DNA from: Ochromonas danica
Lineage: Eukaryota > Sar > Chrysophyceae > Chromulinales > Chromulinaceae
Length of the DNA stretch: 47,877 nucleotides
Direction: 5' to 3'
Assembly (NCBI GenBank): GCA_015146655.1
Contig: VKHL01000196.1
Coordinates: forward strand, 1-47,877
This document shows, in pieces, positions 1 to 7,859 of this stretch. The position numbers and the translations under genes are program-made. The notes beneath the pieces are model-generated. The model saw only the letters and a program-made list of their open reading frames with translations, did not search any database and was not told where the DNA came from. How positions within the stretch are numbered: position 1 is the first letter of the stretch; each line of letters starts with the position of its first letter.

Positions 1-209
1 CTCTGAGAAAGGCCAGCGTCCAGGCAGAGACGGAGACGAAGAAGACGCCCGCGTTGACCAGGCAGCCGGTGTGCATGGTCCTCAGCAATGATCAGGTCTT
101 TGAACTGCCCCGCTGAGAGGAAGTCCTCCAAAGCTCTCTCTCTGGCTGGACGACGAGAGCGTCAGCATCCACCCAGAAGAGGTAGGCGGGGACAGAGGAG
201 GGCGGAGGG
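1..209 (-). pseudogene. Truncated glycosyltransferase copy (partial duplicate of the gene at 2341-3495)
   Basis: The first 209 bases repeat positions 3021-3226 of the glycosyltransferase gene almost base for base in the same orientation. The fragment covers the DxD region of the enzyme. Relative to the intact copy it carries an extra G near 77 and an extra CT unit near 147, so the frame is broken between these sites. Similarity stops abruptly at about 209 in a G run. The copy runs off the left edge, so its full extent is unknown. It is read as a decayed partial duplicate, not a gene. Confidence 0.85.
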
Positions 210-353
210 GAGGTAGTGTAGCAGGAAGTTGTTCCTGCTGTATGCCTTATTAGCTTACACTGCACCATAATAATAGTTAACACTATGCACTTTCAGTAAC
301 ATAACTATTCATCAACATCAACACTAGTTTTATTAGTAGTCATAGTACTCTAG

Positions 354-417
354 TTAAGTAATTACATAATACATGTTAAGTTAGATATTAAGTAATTACA
401 TAATACATGTTAAGTTA
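354..417. repeat. 30-bp tandem direct repeat, period 34
   Basis: Positions 354-383 and 388-417 are the same 30 bases (TTAAGTAATTACATAATACA followed by TGTTAAGTTA), separated by four bases. Each copy ends in the GTTAAGTTA motif also found near several gene starts. Confidence 0.85.
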
Positions 418-1138
418 TATATATCTCTCCTCTGTTTACATACATATCCAAGAACCGAAATTGTGGTCAGTAGGAGTGTTGCGGAATGTGTGGCTCTGAG
501 AGCACTCATTGACTGAACCTCCTCTGCCATAATAAAGGTTCTTGTGCCTATATAAGCCTGATTACATTCGGTGTCTCTAAACACCACCAAGTCAGCATTA
601 AGGTCTTACAAGAAGGTTTCAGCATATATCTTCATCAAATGAAATCCATTTATCGCCAAAAACGCTTTAAAGTGTGTAAAACTTTAAATGGAATAACATC
701 CTGTCAAAAAAAATCCAGATCTAAGCATCTCAATGACTACAAGGCGAAGAAACACTTCGTATTTAATCTATGTGGAGGACACGGTCAGAAACGAGCTTTT
801 GTCAACTTAATACCCCTTTAACATTACAGAAACGCGTCCGAAACTCCGAAAAACGAAAAAAGACGTAGTCTAGTCTTGAAGAGGGGCAGAATGTGGTGCG
901 GCGCATGGACGAGGATCTCTACCACCTCGAAGAGCTGGCTCTGCCACTTCAAGTACCGTGAGGCAGATGCAGATGTTACCACGGGTGGAGCGACCCAGGC
1001 AGGCAGCAACCAAGAAGAAGAAGGAGGGCAAGGAGAAGTCTAGAACAGGAGAGAAGTTGAGGGGAGGAGTGGAAAGAAGCTAAATTCAGTCAAAGGCAGG
1101 GTTCTTAGGCATTTATTAAGTTACAGCAGGCCCAACGA

Positions 1139-1441
1139 TTATTTTCCGATTACGCGTCTCAAGCTAATGCCATAGAAGCCCTTACTAGTTAACATTCTAC
1201 CAAATGGACCCACCACGCTCTCTATATTGCTTCGGTCAACAATGATAGATCTTTGCCATCCGGGCCCCCATTTTTTGACATCACGCAGTTCTTTGGAAAG
1301 CTCTCTGTCAGAGAAGTGGGCCATCGTCACCAGCGCATTGGAGTGGTTCTTACTACCACTGAGTACTTCACTGCCTTGTCGAGGTCTGCCGTGATATCTT
1401 TCAGGGTCAGCTCCGTGTTACCAACAATTGTATGCTTCATG
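1139..1441 (-). pseudogene. Unrecognised minus-strand coding remnant
   Basis: Two overlapping minus-strand frames look protein-like. One begins at an ATG near 1441 (MKHTIVGNTELTLKDITADL and on). The second runs from about 1330 to the stop at 1139 and contains the segment SKELRDVKKWGPGWQRSIIV. Joining them needs either a short intron starting GTAAGA near 1350 or a frameshift. I do not recognise a family. It could be a small spliced gene, a broken gene or chance, and the opposite strand is also open in places. Next to it lie dynein fragments on the plus strand, so the neighbourhood is rich in broken genes. Confidence 0.25.
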
Positions 1442-1555
1442 GCATAATTTACAATGTGTTCCTCACAGTTGAGACTTATACTGCAGCTGCTGCAGCTGTT
1501 GATGCTTTAGAGGAAAGCTGGCAGCGCGGCGGTGGCGGTGGATAGAAAGTGCAAG

Positions 1556-1972
1556 AGAATTCGACTTCGAAGGGCAGATGATTCCTCTCAACAATGCTTT
1601 CGGGGTCTTCATCACGATGAATCCTGGCTACGCTGGTCGCACGGAACTGCCTGACAATCTCAAGTCTCTCTTCCGCCCTGTGGCAATGATGGTGACCATC
1701 ATTGCCTTCATCACTAAGGTAATTCAAGTGCACGAGACACAGCTTGTGCGGCACGGCATGATGGTTGTAGGTGAGGCAGGTAGTGGCAAGTCCACCAACA
1801 CAAAAGTGCTATAAAGATGGCTTTTACAAGCCTGTTGATCGTCTATTGCTCAACCCTAAGGCTATTACAGCTGGAGAACTATATGGAGGATTTAACTTGC
1901 TCACTAATGAGTGGCATGATGGCATCGTACCGAAACTGGTACGAGAATGTGTGGCGAGTGGCAATGAAGGTT
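1556..1972 (+). pseudogene. Dynein heavy-chain pseudogene fragment (AAA1-AAA2 junction)
   Basis: The translation contains hallmark axonemal or cytoplasmic dynein heavy-chain motor text: [10 protein letters not shown], then [19 protein letters not shown] and SLFRPVAMM of AAA1, then [20 protein letters not shown] (AAA2 Walker A) and NPKAITAGELYGGFNLLTNE. In intact dyneins the AAA1 block VPDYALIAEI and over 100 residues separate FRPVAMM from the AAA2 segment; here they are almost adjacent (near 1690-1735), so a large internal deletion is present. A one-base frameshift lies near 1812, where one frame stops just after TNTKVL and the homology resumes in another. No surrounding dynein sequence is seen. 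It is a relic, probably of the same kind as the C-terminal dynein relic at 6466-7290. Confidence 0.85.
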
Positions 1973-2340
1973 CTCTCTCAGCTCCTTCCCTCCCCGCACC
2001 AATATATATAGATAGCACGACAGAAATGTAATTTAGAGGGAAGAACAGAAAGATATTAACCTAAAGGGACCGAAACAGGTCACACACATTCCGTGGGCAG
2101 AGGGAAAGAAGCTAATGCCTAGATCTATCTACTAGTCCGATAGTCTTCTGCCAAGCAGCACTTCTGTTGGTGTCTAGGACCCAATGGGTCAACTACCACT
2201 GACACAGACACTATCATTGCTCCCCATCTTCCCCTTAAGAAGGTCTTCACTGAGGCCAAACCTCAGAGAGCAGCTTGCTGCATCCCACACTGTGTTTGAA
2301 GCGAGAGACAGATGGTCATCAGTACTCCTTCAACCACAGT
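1973..2340. other. Gap with no recognised gene
   Basis: Sequence between the dynein relic and the stop codon of the glycosyltransferase gene. A short plus-strand frame starting near 2184 has no recognisable domain and runs into the antisense of the glycosyltransferase 3' end. Confidence 0.4.
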
Positions 2341-3495
2341 CTAATTGGCTCCCTCAACACCAACCAGCTGAACTATTGACAAATCCTCCATCTCTTCCTC
2401 TTCCTTCCCCTTTCCTTGTCTTGTTGTTTCCTGCAGCAGTTGAGGTGTCAGTTGGTCTGCCTGCATCTCTGGTGCACGGAATCGCTGATGTTGAGGCGTT
2501 GGACTTTCGCCTTGTTGTGCGCACCAATCAGGGTCAGTACCGACTTGTGGACCAGCTCTCTGGCTCTGACGCTCTCTCAGCTGGTCCACAAGTTCCTTGC
2601 GGTAGTGTCCCTGATTGGTGCGCACAAGGCGAAAGTCCAATGCCTCAATGTTAACGATTCCCTGCACCATCTCCTGCAACCCAAAAATGCGCAGTGCGGC
2701 CTTGAGATAGGCGAGTTTGTTCTTCCGCCCTGCCGCGTGGTAGATGAAGAGATTGGCCGCTACCTCTGGTACCCCTCCCAAAGCTGCTGAGGGAGTAGTA
2801 GTCACGAGATCTTTCTCTTCCACACCCACGTTTGAGTTGAGGATTGTGTGTGGGAAGACTGCGACGTGAGGAAAGGTCTTGACCCCCTGGGGTCCTCCGG
2901 GGCTGTAGGAGTGGAAGGGAGAGAGCTTTTCCAGACCCTCCCTGCGCTTCTTGAGCACATGTGTAATGGCTGACTGCTCATAGAAGGGCACGGTGTCGTA
3001 GCGCCGCACAGCCCAGACCTCTCTGAGAAAGGCCAGCGTCCAGGCAGAGACGGAGACGAAGAAGACGCCCGCGTTGACCAGGCAGCCGGTGTGCATGTCC
3101 TCAGCAATGATCAGGTCTTTGAACTGCCCCGCTGAGAGGAAGTCCTCCAAAGCTCTCTCTGGCTGGACGACGAGAGCGTCAGCATCCACCCAGAAGAGGT
3201 AGGCGGGGACAGAGGAGGGCGGAGGGTCACGCAGCAGCCTCTCCTCCAGTAGCTGCAGCAAGAGGTAGATCTTGTACCAGGTGAAGTGTAGCTTGGGCTG
3301 CAGGAGGGGAATGACGTCATCACAGTGGAAGCGTGTGCTGTGGAAGGAGTAGCCGTGCCTCTCCGCGTAGAGACGATTCACTCCCTCACAGACTGTACCG
3401 ATGGTGTAGTCCTCACTGTAGGCCATTACTAGAGTGATGTCACATGGCGAAGGAGAGAAGGAGGACGGAACTTTCTCTTCAGCCCCCACCGTCAT
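2341..3495 (-). CDS. GT34-like (GMA12/MNN10-type) glycosyltransferase
   Basis: Single-exon frame of 384 residues. Residues about 19-310 resemble the galactosyl/mannosyl transferases of the GT34 fold: an early strand with YAERHGYSFHSTRF, a YKIYLLLQLL helix, and the metal/nucleotide-sugar DxD motif in FWVDADALVV (D104, D106). Then come an NAGVFF segment and a histidine-glycine pair (YHAAGRKNK) typical of GT-A enzymes. Such enzymes add hexoses to glycans in the Golgi. No clear N-terminal membrane anchor is visible, so the start may be incomplete or localisation atypical. The C-terminal 75 or so residues are low-complexity and are encoded partly by an inverted duplication of the gene's own sequence (2490-2650), suggesting the natural stop was lost. 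It is divergent from the rsmJ-like gene, with 145 bp between starts. The GT34 assignment is by eye. Confidence 0.7.
   Translation of the reverse strand: MTVGAEEKVPSSFSPSPCDITLVMAYSEDYTIGTVCEGVNRLYAERHGYSFHSTRFHCDDVIPLLQPKLHFTWYKIYLLLQLLEERLLRDPPPSSVPAYLFWVDADALVVQPERALEDFLSAGQFKDLIIAEDMHTGCLVNAGVFFVSVSAWTLAFLREVWAVRRYDTVPFYEQSAITHVLKKRREGLEKLSPFHSYSPGGPQGVKTFPHVAVFPHTILNSNVGVEEKDLVTTTPSAALGGVPEVAANLFIYHAAGRKNKLAYLKAALRIFGLQEMVQGIVNIEALDFRLVRTNQGHYRKELVDQLRERQSQRAGPQVGTDPDWCAQQGESPTPQHQRFRAPEMQADQLTPQLLQETTRQGKGKEEEEMEDLSIVQLVGVEGAN
2490..2650. repeat. Imperfect inverted repeat (arms about 65-70 bp, loop about 20 bp) in the glycosyltransferase 3' end
   Basis: The left arm, about 2490-2556, is the reverse complement of the right arm, about 2578-2650, apart from a 3-base insertion (GTT near 2516) and a 6-base gap in the left arm. 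Both arms carry the stretch encoding EALDFRLVRTNQGHY of the enzyme. The right arm is the sense copy and the left arm an inverted copy that the frame reads through. Confidence 0.85.
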
Positions 3496-3640
3496 TCTTG
3501 TTCATTCAAGTGGAAGTCAAGTGAGAGACTTCCCTCGCAACACAACAATATCACACACTTCACGCTAACTATAACAAAACCTCGCATCGTAACAATAACT
3601 CGACCTCACACCATGCATTGATGTGAGATGATGATACAGT
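3496..3640. promoter_or_regulatory. Compact divergent promoter region
   Basis: The 145 bp between the glycosyltransferase start (minus) and the rsmJ-like start (plus) must contain the promoters and 5' leaders of both genes. No specific element could be identified; the TTAAGTTAA motif is absent here. Confidence 0.5.
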
Positions 3641-4624
3641 ATGAGAAGTGCGCGATCAACCTCATTGATAGCAGCCATGTCTATCCTCGCCTACTCTATG
3701 TTCTTCATGATGAAAGCACCTGTCTGCAGAGCTAGCACTGTGAAGTACGTCACAAGAAACCCTTCCCTGGCTGCAGCGCACACCTTCCTGAGCCTCCAGC
3801 CTGCTGTCCCTGCTGCTGCTACCCAGCAGGAAGAGGAGGGCGAGCTGTCTTGTCTTCTTGACTACAGTTCCTTGGATGAGGCTCTGGAGGTCTCATTCCA
3901 TGGCGAAGGCATTCCCCGGCAGGAGAAGCCCTTCCGCCTTGACTTGCAACATGTGCTACAGCGCCAGGCCCAGGCCAGGCAGGAGGTCGTGGTCAAGGCA
4001 GTGGGGAAGGCGCCTATTGTGGTGGATATGACTGCCGGCCTGGGCCGCGACGCGATGGTCCTCGCCTCGGCGGGCAAGCGAGTGGTGGCGGTGGAGGCAC
4101 ACCCCGTGCTACACCTGCTATTATCTGATGCCTTGAAACAGCTGCGAGCGAGAGGCCAGCCCAATGTCATCCTCGACCACCTCACTCTACTGCACGGTCG
4201 AGCTGAGGACTGTGTCGAGGTAGTGAAAGAGGTAGTGGCGGGTAGCCAAGAGGTCTCTGTCTACCTTGACCCAATGTATCCCACACCTCCTGCTGCTCGC
4301 AAGTCTCTCGTGAAGAAGGAGACACAAGTGCTGCATCGCCTCGTGGATAGTTCTGCGCGGCGGCTGGATGATGAGCGCCGGTTATTCGCTGCGGCTTGTC
4401 AAGTTGCCACAGATCGTGTGGTGGTGAAGAGAGGCCTGCATGACCCTGTCCTCATGAGTGGTGGCGGGGAGGAGGAGGAGGAAGGAACTACTGCTTCATC
4501 ATCTCAACCTCTCTGCTCGCTTCCTCCCCAGCCTCATCTTGTTGTCAAGGGAAGCAAGCAGCGCTTCGACGTCTACTTCATGAATCAGATGTCCACTTCT
4601 GTGAGACAACAGCTGGACAGCTGA
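3641..4624 (+). CDS. rsmJ: RsmJ-type 16S rRNA (guanine-N2) methyltransferase, probably organellar
   Basis: Single-exon frame of 327 residues. From about residue 95 it matches the bacterial RsmJ (YhiQ) family, which uses S-adenosylmethionine to methylate a guanine in the 3' region of small-subunit rRNA. SAM-binding motif I is VVDMTAGLGRDAMVLASAGK (127-146). It is followed by an acidic strand end VEAHP, the catalytic-type YLDPMYP (208-214), a KKE segment (225-227), and a terminal RFDVYF strand. The first 60 residues are not part of the bacterial fold; they are rich in Arg, Ser and Ala with a hydrophobic stretch (SLIAAMSILAYSMFFMM), as expected of an organelle-targeting leader. A second Met at residue 13 could also start translation. 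A poly-Glu insert (about 280-290) lies before the last strands. A mitochondrial or plastid rRNA is the likely substrate; that localisation is inference. Confidence 0.85.
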   Translation: MRSARSTSLIAAMSILAYSMFFMMKAPVCRASTVKYVTRNPSLAAAHTFLSLQPAVPAAATQQEEEGELSCLLDYSSLDEALEVSFHGEGIPRQEKPFRLDLQHVLQRQAQARQEVVVKAVGKAPIVVDMTAGLGRDAMVLASAGKRVVAVEAHPVLHLLLSDALKQLRARGQPNVILDHLTLLHGRAEDCVEVVKEVVAGSQEVSVYLDPMYPTPPAARKSLVKKETQVLHRLVDSSARRLDDERRLFAAACQVATDRVVVKRGLHDPVLMSGGGEEEEEGTTASSSQPLCSLPPQPHLVVKGSKQRFDVYFMNQMSTSVRQQLDS

Positions 4625-4973
4625 GCCCTTCCTTCTTGTTACCAAGTCGCTCCCCAGATGATGGACGATGTCAGTCGTTGATATGGTATCATGTATGGTA
4701 CTGTGTGGTGGTAGCTGCACAGAGGAGGGAAGCTCTGTGTCACGCACATCTATTGCTAGACATGCAATACAATGTCCCAATGCAACTGCCTAGTACTACT
4801 TCCCAACAGAGTAAAGTGTTTCAGATTGTCATAAAGTAAAGCAAACTGTCCTACCATCATCATCATGTCTCACACTAATCATCATAGTGCGACATCCACA
4901 ACAGCAATAAACTCAACAACCAGTATCTATACAATAGTTACACAGACGGCAGGGAGAGAGGGAGCGAAGGTGG
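4625..4973. other. Convergent intergenic gap
   Basis: 3' flanks of two convergent genes. No open frame with recognisable content, no structured RNA and no notable repeat beyond short CAT runs near 4855-4865 were seen. Confidence 0.5.
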
Positions 4974-6311
4974 TCAGTAGAGGTCTGAGGCATTGCTGGC
5001 ATTAGCTTTCTTCCCGAACTGCAGCAATGAGAAGATGCGGTCGATGGTAGCCTCGCCGGGGTCTTGGAAGCCTTCGCCATCCCCTTCCTCGTCTGAATAG
5101 ACCGCCCCGCCATCTTCACCCGCTCCATTTCCTGAGGTAGGTTTATGGAGGGTACTCAGTGTGATTTCTTCCGTGCCATCCTCTGGATCGATTACTTCCA
5201 TCTTGTGGAATAGCATGGATTCCATGGAAAGACCTACTGTCCCACCTGGTCCTTTAAAATCATAGGGCTGTAGCTCTTCACTACTAGGAAGAGAGACAAA
5301 CTGGAAGTCGCCATTGCCAGAGAGGGATCGAGTAAGACTTCCATCAACCACCCCTGCGCCAGGGGTGGTCTCCTGCTTCGGCCTCTTCGTGCCCATGAGG
5401 AAGATGAAGGCCAAGGCAGGAAGAGCGCGAGGAATAAAGTCCGAGCAGACAAACCACCAGAAGCCAAACAGTTGGAGCGAGGAATGAACTGAAGAAGTGG
5501 CCTGGCCTCCCTCGTCGTGGATAATGGCCATCTTCGCGATGAGCATGGCCACGCGGACGATGAAGCAGAGGGTGGCCAAGACTAGCACTGACGTCAGCCG
5601 AACCACTACCTTGGTAAAGACCTGATCATCTGTCACAGAGCACAAGAGACACCAGATGGGTTGAGTGGACCGCCCAGTGCTACCTCCCCCCCTCGAGGTA
5701 GTGGCCGAGGTAGCAGTGGTGCTACTACCGCCTGCCTTGCGGTGGTTTCCATCCCTCTCAATACTGCTGAAGTGCCAGAACCTCTTGACAAGCTTGAGTC
5801 CATAGAAGCAGAGGAATACAGAGTAGACGACGTTCCTCACTCCCTCCAGGAAGGTCATGACCTCGAAGGCAGTGGACCAGAAGAAGTGCTGCAGAGAAGA
5901 GCTCAAGAGACAGAGAATGATGGTGACGAGGTCGATGATGGCGAAGGAGACGTTGGAGAGGATAAGGCTGCGGTTGCTGTAGACCACCTTGAAGTAGGAG
6001 CCCAGCTGCAGCAGGCCGTACCACTGCTTGCAGACGATGGAGAAGGCCAGGAAGAAGAAGACGCCCGCCACCACGTGGAAGGAATAACACACTCGGCTAG
6101 CATAAGCACGCTCAACAGCGAGGAGGAGGAAGCGCGGTAGCTCACAGAAGGCCATGACTGTGATGGCCGTGAAGAAGCGCTTGGTGGATTTGCTCTTCGT
6201 GCCCAGACTGAGTGATAATAGAGATAAATAGAGGATGAGTCCATAGAGAAGAAGACCAATGATTCCTGTTAGTAAGTATTCATTTTGAGAGGGTTCGTCA
6301 AGGTCTGACAT
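4974..6311 (-). CDS. Seven-TM protein, THH1/TOM1/TOM3-like
   Basis: Single-exon frame of 445 residues. About seven hydrophobic segments can be placed: residues 14-38, 46-66, 74-98, 112-135, 140-176, 235-262 and 280-308. The order and the polar tail resemble the THH1/TOM1/TOM3 (and related GPR137-like) group of multispanning proteins found in plants and several protists. Plant members sit in endomembranes and are known as host factors that anchor tobamovirus replication; the wider family has been linked to endolysosomal and Rab/TOR control. A Ser/Thr/Gly-rich cytosolic loop lies between TM5 and TM6 and a 130-residue acidic tail follows TM7. The family assignment is by topology and general resemblance only; a divergent GPCR is the alternative. 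The start is the first Met of the open frame, only a few residues before TM1. Confidence 0.55.
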   Translation of the reverse strand: MSDLDEPSQNEYLLTGIIGLLLYGLILYLSLLSLSLGTKSKSTKRFFTAITVMAFCELPRFLLLAVERAYASRVCYSFHVVAGVFFFLAFSIVCKQWYGLLQLGSYFKVVYSNRSLILSNVSFAIIDLVTIILCLLSSSLQHFFWSTAFEVMTFLEGVRNVVYSVFLCFYGLKLVKRFWHFSSIERDGNHRKAGGSSTTATSATTSRGGGSTGRSTQPIWCLLCSVTDDQVFTKVVVRLTSVLVLATLCFIVRVAMLIAKMAIIHDEGGQATSSVHSSLQLFGFWWFVCSDFIPRALPALAFIFLMGTKRPKQETTPGAGVVDGSLTRSLSGNGDFQFVSLPSSEELQPYDFKGPGGTVGLSMESMLFHKMEVIDPEDGTEEITLSTLHKPTSGNGAGEDGGAVYSDEEGDGEGFQDPGEATIDRIFSLLQFGKKANASNASDLY

Positions 6312-6380
6312 GATGGCAAAGATTCATTCCTTGACCAGCTCCAGCTTTGACAATCATCAACACAGAGAGAGGCTTGGACG

Positions 6381-6448
6381 TTCCATGGAAGTTTCCTAAG
6401 GAACCCTGATTCCATGGAATGTTTTGCACCGTAGAAATTCCATGGAAT
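6381..6448. promoter_or_regulatory. Three TTCCATGGAA palindromes at 28-29 bp spacing
   Basis: The palindrome TTCCATGGAA starts at 6381, 6410 and 6438; the last two extend to ATTCCATGGAAT. They lie 70-137 bp upstream of the seven-TM gene start (minus). Regular spacing of palindromes is typical of protein-binding sites, but no function is shown. Confidence 0.45.
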
Positions 6449-6465
6449 CCATGCATGAGGCAGGG

Positions 6466-7290
6466 TTAGAGGATGGAGTCTATTTTGCTCCACTTGAAGC
6501 CAGTCTCCAGGTACGTTTAACATTTCTCTTGGCGTTACAAGAAGTTCATGAGTATGTGCGGCAGCTTCCTATGGAAGATAGACCAGACGTCTTCTTTTCG
6601 GACTTCATGGTAACGCGGCTATTACCTTCCAACAGAAAGAATCACGATTCCTCGTTTCATCCATTGTTCTGTGTTCTGGCCACTATAGCGGTGGGGGAGG
6701 GGGAAAAAGCTCTGAGGGTGAGGATGAGAAGGTCATCGAGCAGGCTGCACGTATTCTTCTTCCTCGTTGCATCAGTTACAGAGAGCTAGTTTAGACTATT
6801 CGTGGAGAAGTGGTCATGTCCAGTGAATTGGAGGTTATGTACAACGCGTTCATATTTCAGAAGGTGCCGCCTCTTTGGGAACTTGTTTGGACTTCATGCA
6901 CAAGTGGCTAGAGAAGGGACCTCGCACACCTTATTGGCTCCCTGGGTTCTTCTTTCCCCAGCAGGTTTTATGACAGCAGCAGTCAAGCAAACCTGCTCTC
7001 GGGAGGTTAGGCTTGCCGTTGACACATTGAAGATAGGCTGTGAGATGACGGGTCTAGAAGCACGAGAAGTGAAATCTGCTCCTCCAACAGGCGCTTATGT
7101 TTATGGACTCTTTATGGAAGGTGGTCGTTTCAATCGTGCAACGCTAATGTTAGAAGACTCCATGCCCAGGCAATTGCTAGACCAGGTGTCTTGTATCTGG
7201 CTCAAACCTGTTGTGGCGGCAGACTATCGTCCTACTGGTCTTCGTATCCATCAGATAGACTGGCCGCACCAGCGCCACGAGGTCGTCTTC
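6466..7290 (+). pseudogene. Dynein heavy-chain pseudogene fragment (C-terminal domain)
   Basis: The C-terminal domain of a dynein heavy chain can be followed through at least three reading frames. In order: HEYVRQLPMEDRPDVFF (near 6550); GEVVMSSELEVMYNAF with FQKVPPLWELVW (6807-6891); the frame shifts and gives KWLEKGPRTPYWLPGFFFPQ (6903-6962); it then shifts again to GFMTAAVKQTCSREVRLAVD and PTGAYVYGLFMEGGRFNRAT, ending DQVSCIWLKP (6965-7213). The text and order match real dyneins (VMSSELE, W..PGFFFPQ.FLT, GVYV.GLFLEGARWD, IWLKP). Because the frame changes without plausible introns at each break, it is a decayed gene. The upstream motor is absent; a separate AAA1-AAA2 relic lies at 1556-1972 on the same strand. 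Confidence 0.85.
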
Positions 7291-7323
7291 CGGAGGACGT
7301 GGACATGCTTCAGCACATGTAGT

Positions 7324-7382
7324 AGCTTTACGAAGTCTAATCTGTCCGCTCGCACAGCGAACAGGGTAGACTTCGTAAAGCT
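7324..7382. repeat. Perfect 16-bp inverted repeat
   Basis: AGCTTTACGAAGTCTA at 7324-7339 is exactly reverse-complemented at 7367-7382, separated by 27 bp. Weaker matching extends outward (GTGGACATGCT near 7298 against its complement near 7408). It lies at the 3' end of the dynein relic, much as an inverted duplication lies at the 3' end of the glycosyltransferase gene. Confidence 0.85.
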
Positions 7383-7470
7383 GCTGCCGCCATCGGCATC
7401 GATTGTGACAGCATGTCCACCAGGAGCTGTGGATTGGAGGAAGAAAGCAAAGGAAACATGGGAGGAATAA

Positions 7471-7859
7471 ATAATAACAATATGATAATATAGTATAAAT
7501 AAAGTTACTAACTAACCTACTGCGGGTTGCTGCAGCTTTTCTTCATTTGATAAAGAATCATAACTTCCGCCTCGGTCAGTATCATATTTTCTAAAATCCT
7601 CCGACATTTGTAGATCTGTGGAGATGTAAATTACAGTGTGACATGTCTCTGTCCCTTTAAGTTAAACCTCTCTCTCTTTAAGTTAAAGCTCTGTTGTTAA
7701 GTTAATAGTGTGCTTGTGTTCTTTTCTGTTGCCATTCATTCGATAAACAGGCTGCTGCAGTGGAGGTGTGGAAACGCGTTCTTGGCACAAGTGCAGCAGA
7801 CACAGACACTGTCTCTCTGTTGCTGGGGATCGGATCCAAAGAAGAAGTTCTCGTTCAAG
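7471..7859. promoter_or_regulatory. Upstream region of the mTERF gene with three TTAAGTTAA boxes
   Basis: Non-coding gap. TTAAGTTAA occurs at 7657-7665, 7678-7686 and 7697-7705, 19-21 bp apart, 155-203 bp before the proposed ATG. The same triplet arrangement is found upstream of the RAD51D-like gene. A role in promoter recognition or transcription start is inferred from recurrence only. Confidence 0.5.

Larger units (their letters stand above)
210..1552. other. AT-rich intergenic stretch with short repeats
   Basis: No convincing gene is seen here apart from the doubtful minus-strand remnant at 1139-1441. It contains a 30-bp direct repeat (354-383 and 388-417) ending in GTTAAGTTA, a motif that recurs upstream of genes elsewhere in the window, and another partial copy near 1115. 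The remaining short open frames show no recognisable domain. Confidence 0.5.

Noticed and set aside
639-821. Plus-strand frame rich in Lys and Arg
   Set aside because: Short, no motif, in AT-rich DNA; expected by chance.
5661-6140. Plus-strand frame of 159 codons antisense to the seven-TM gene
   Set aside because: It lies wholly inside the seven-TM coding region, its composition mirrors the codon pattern of the other strand, and it lacks a domain.
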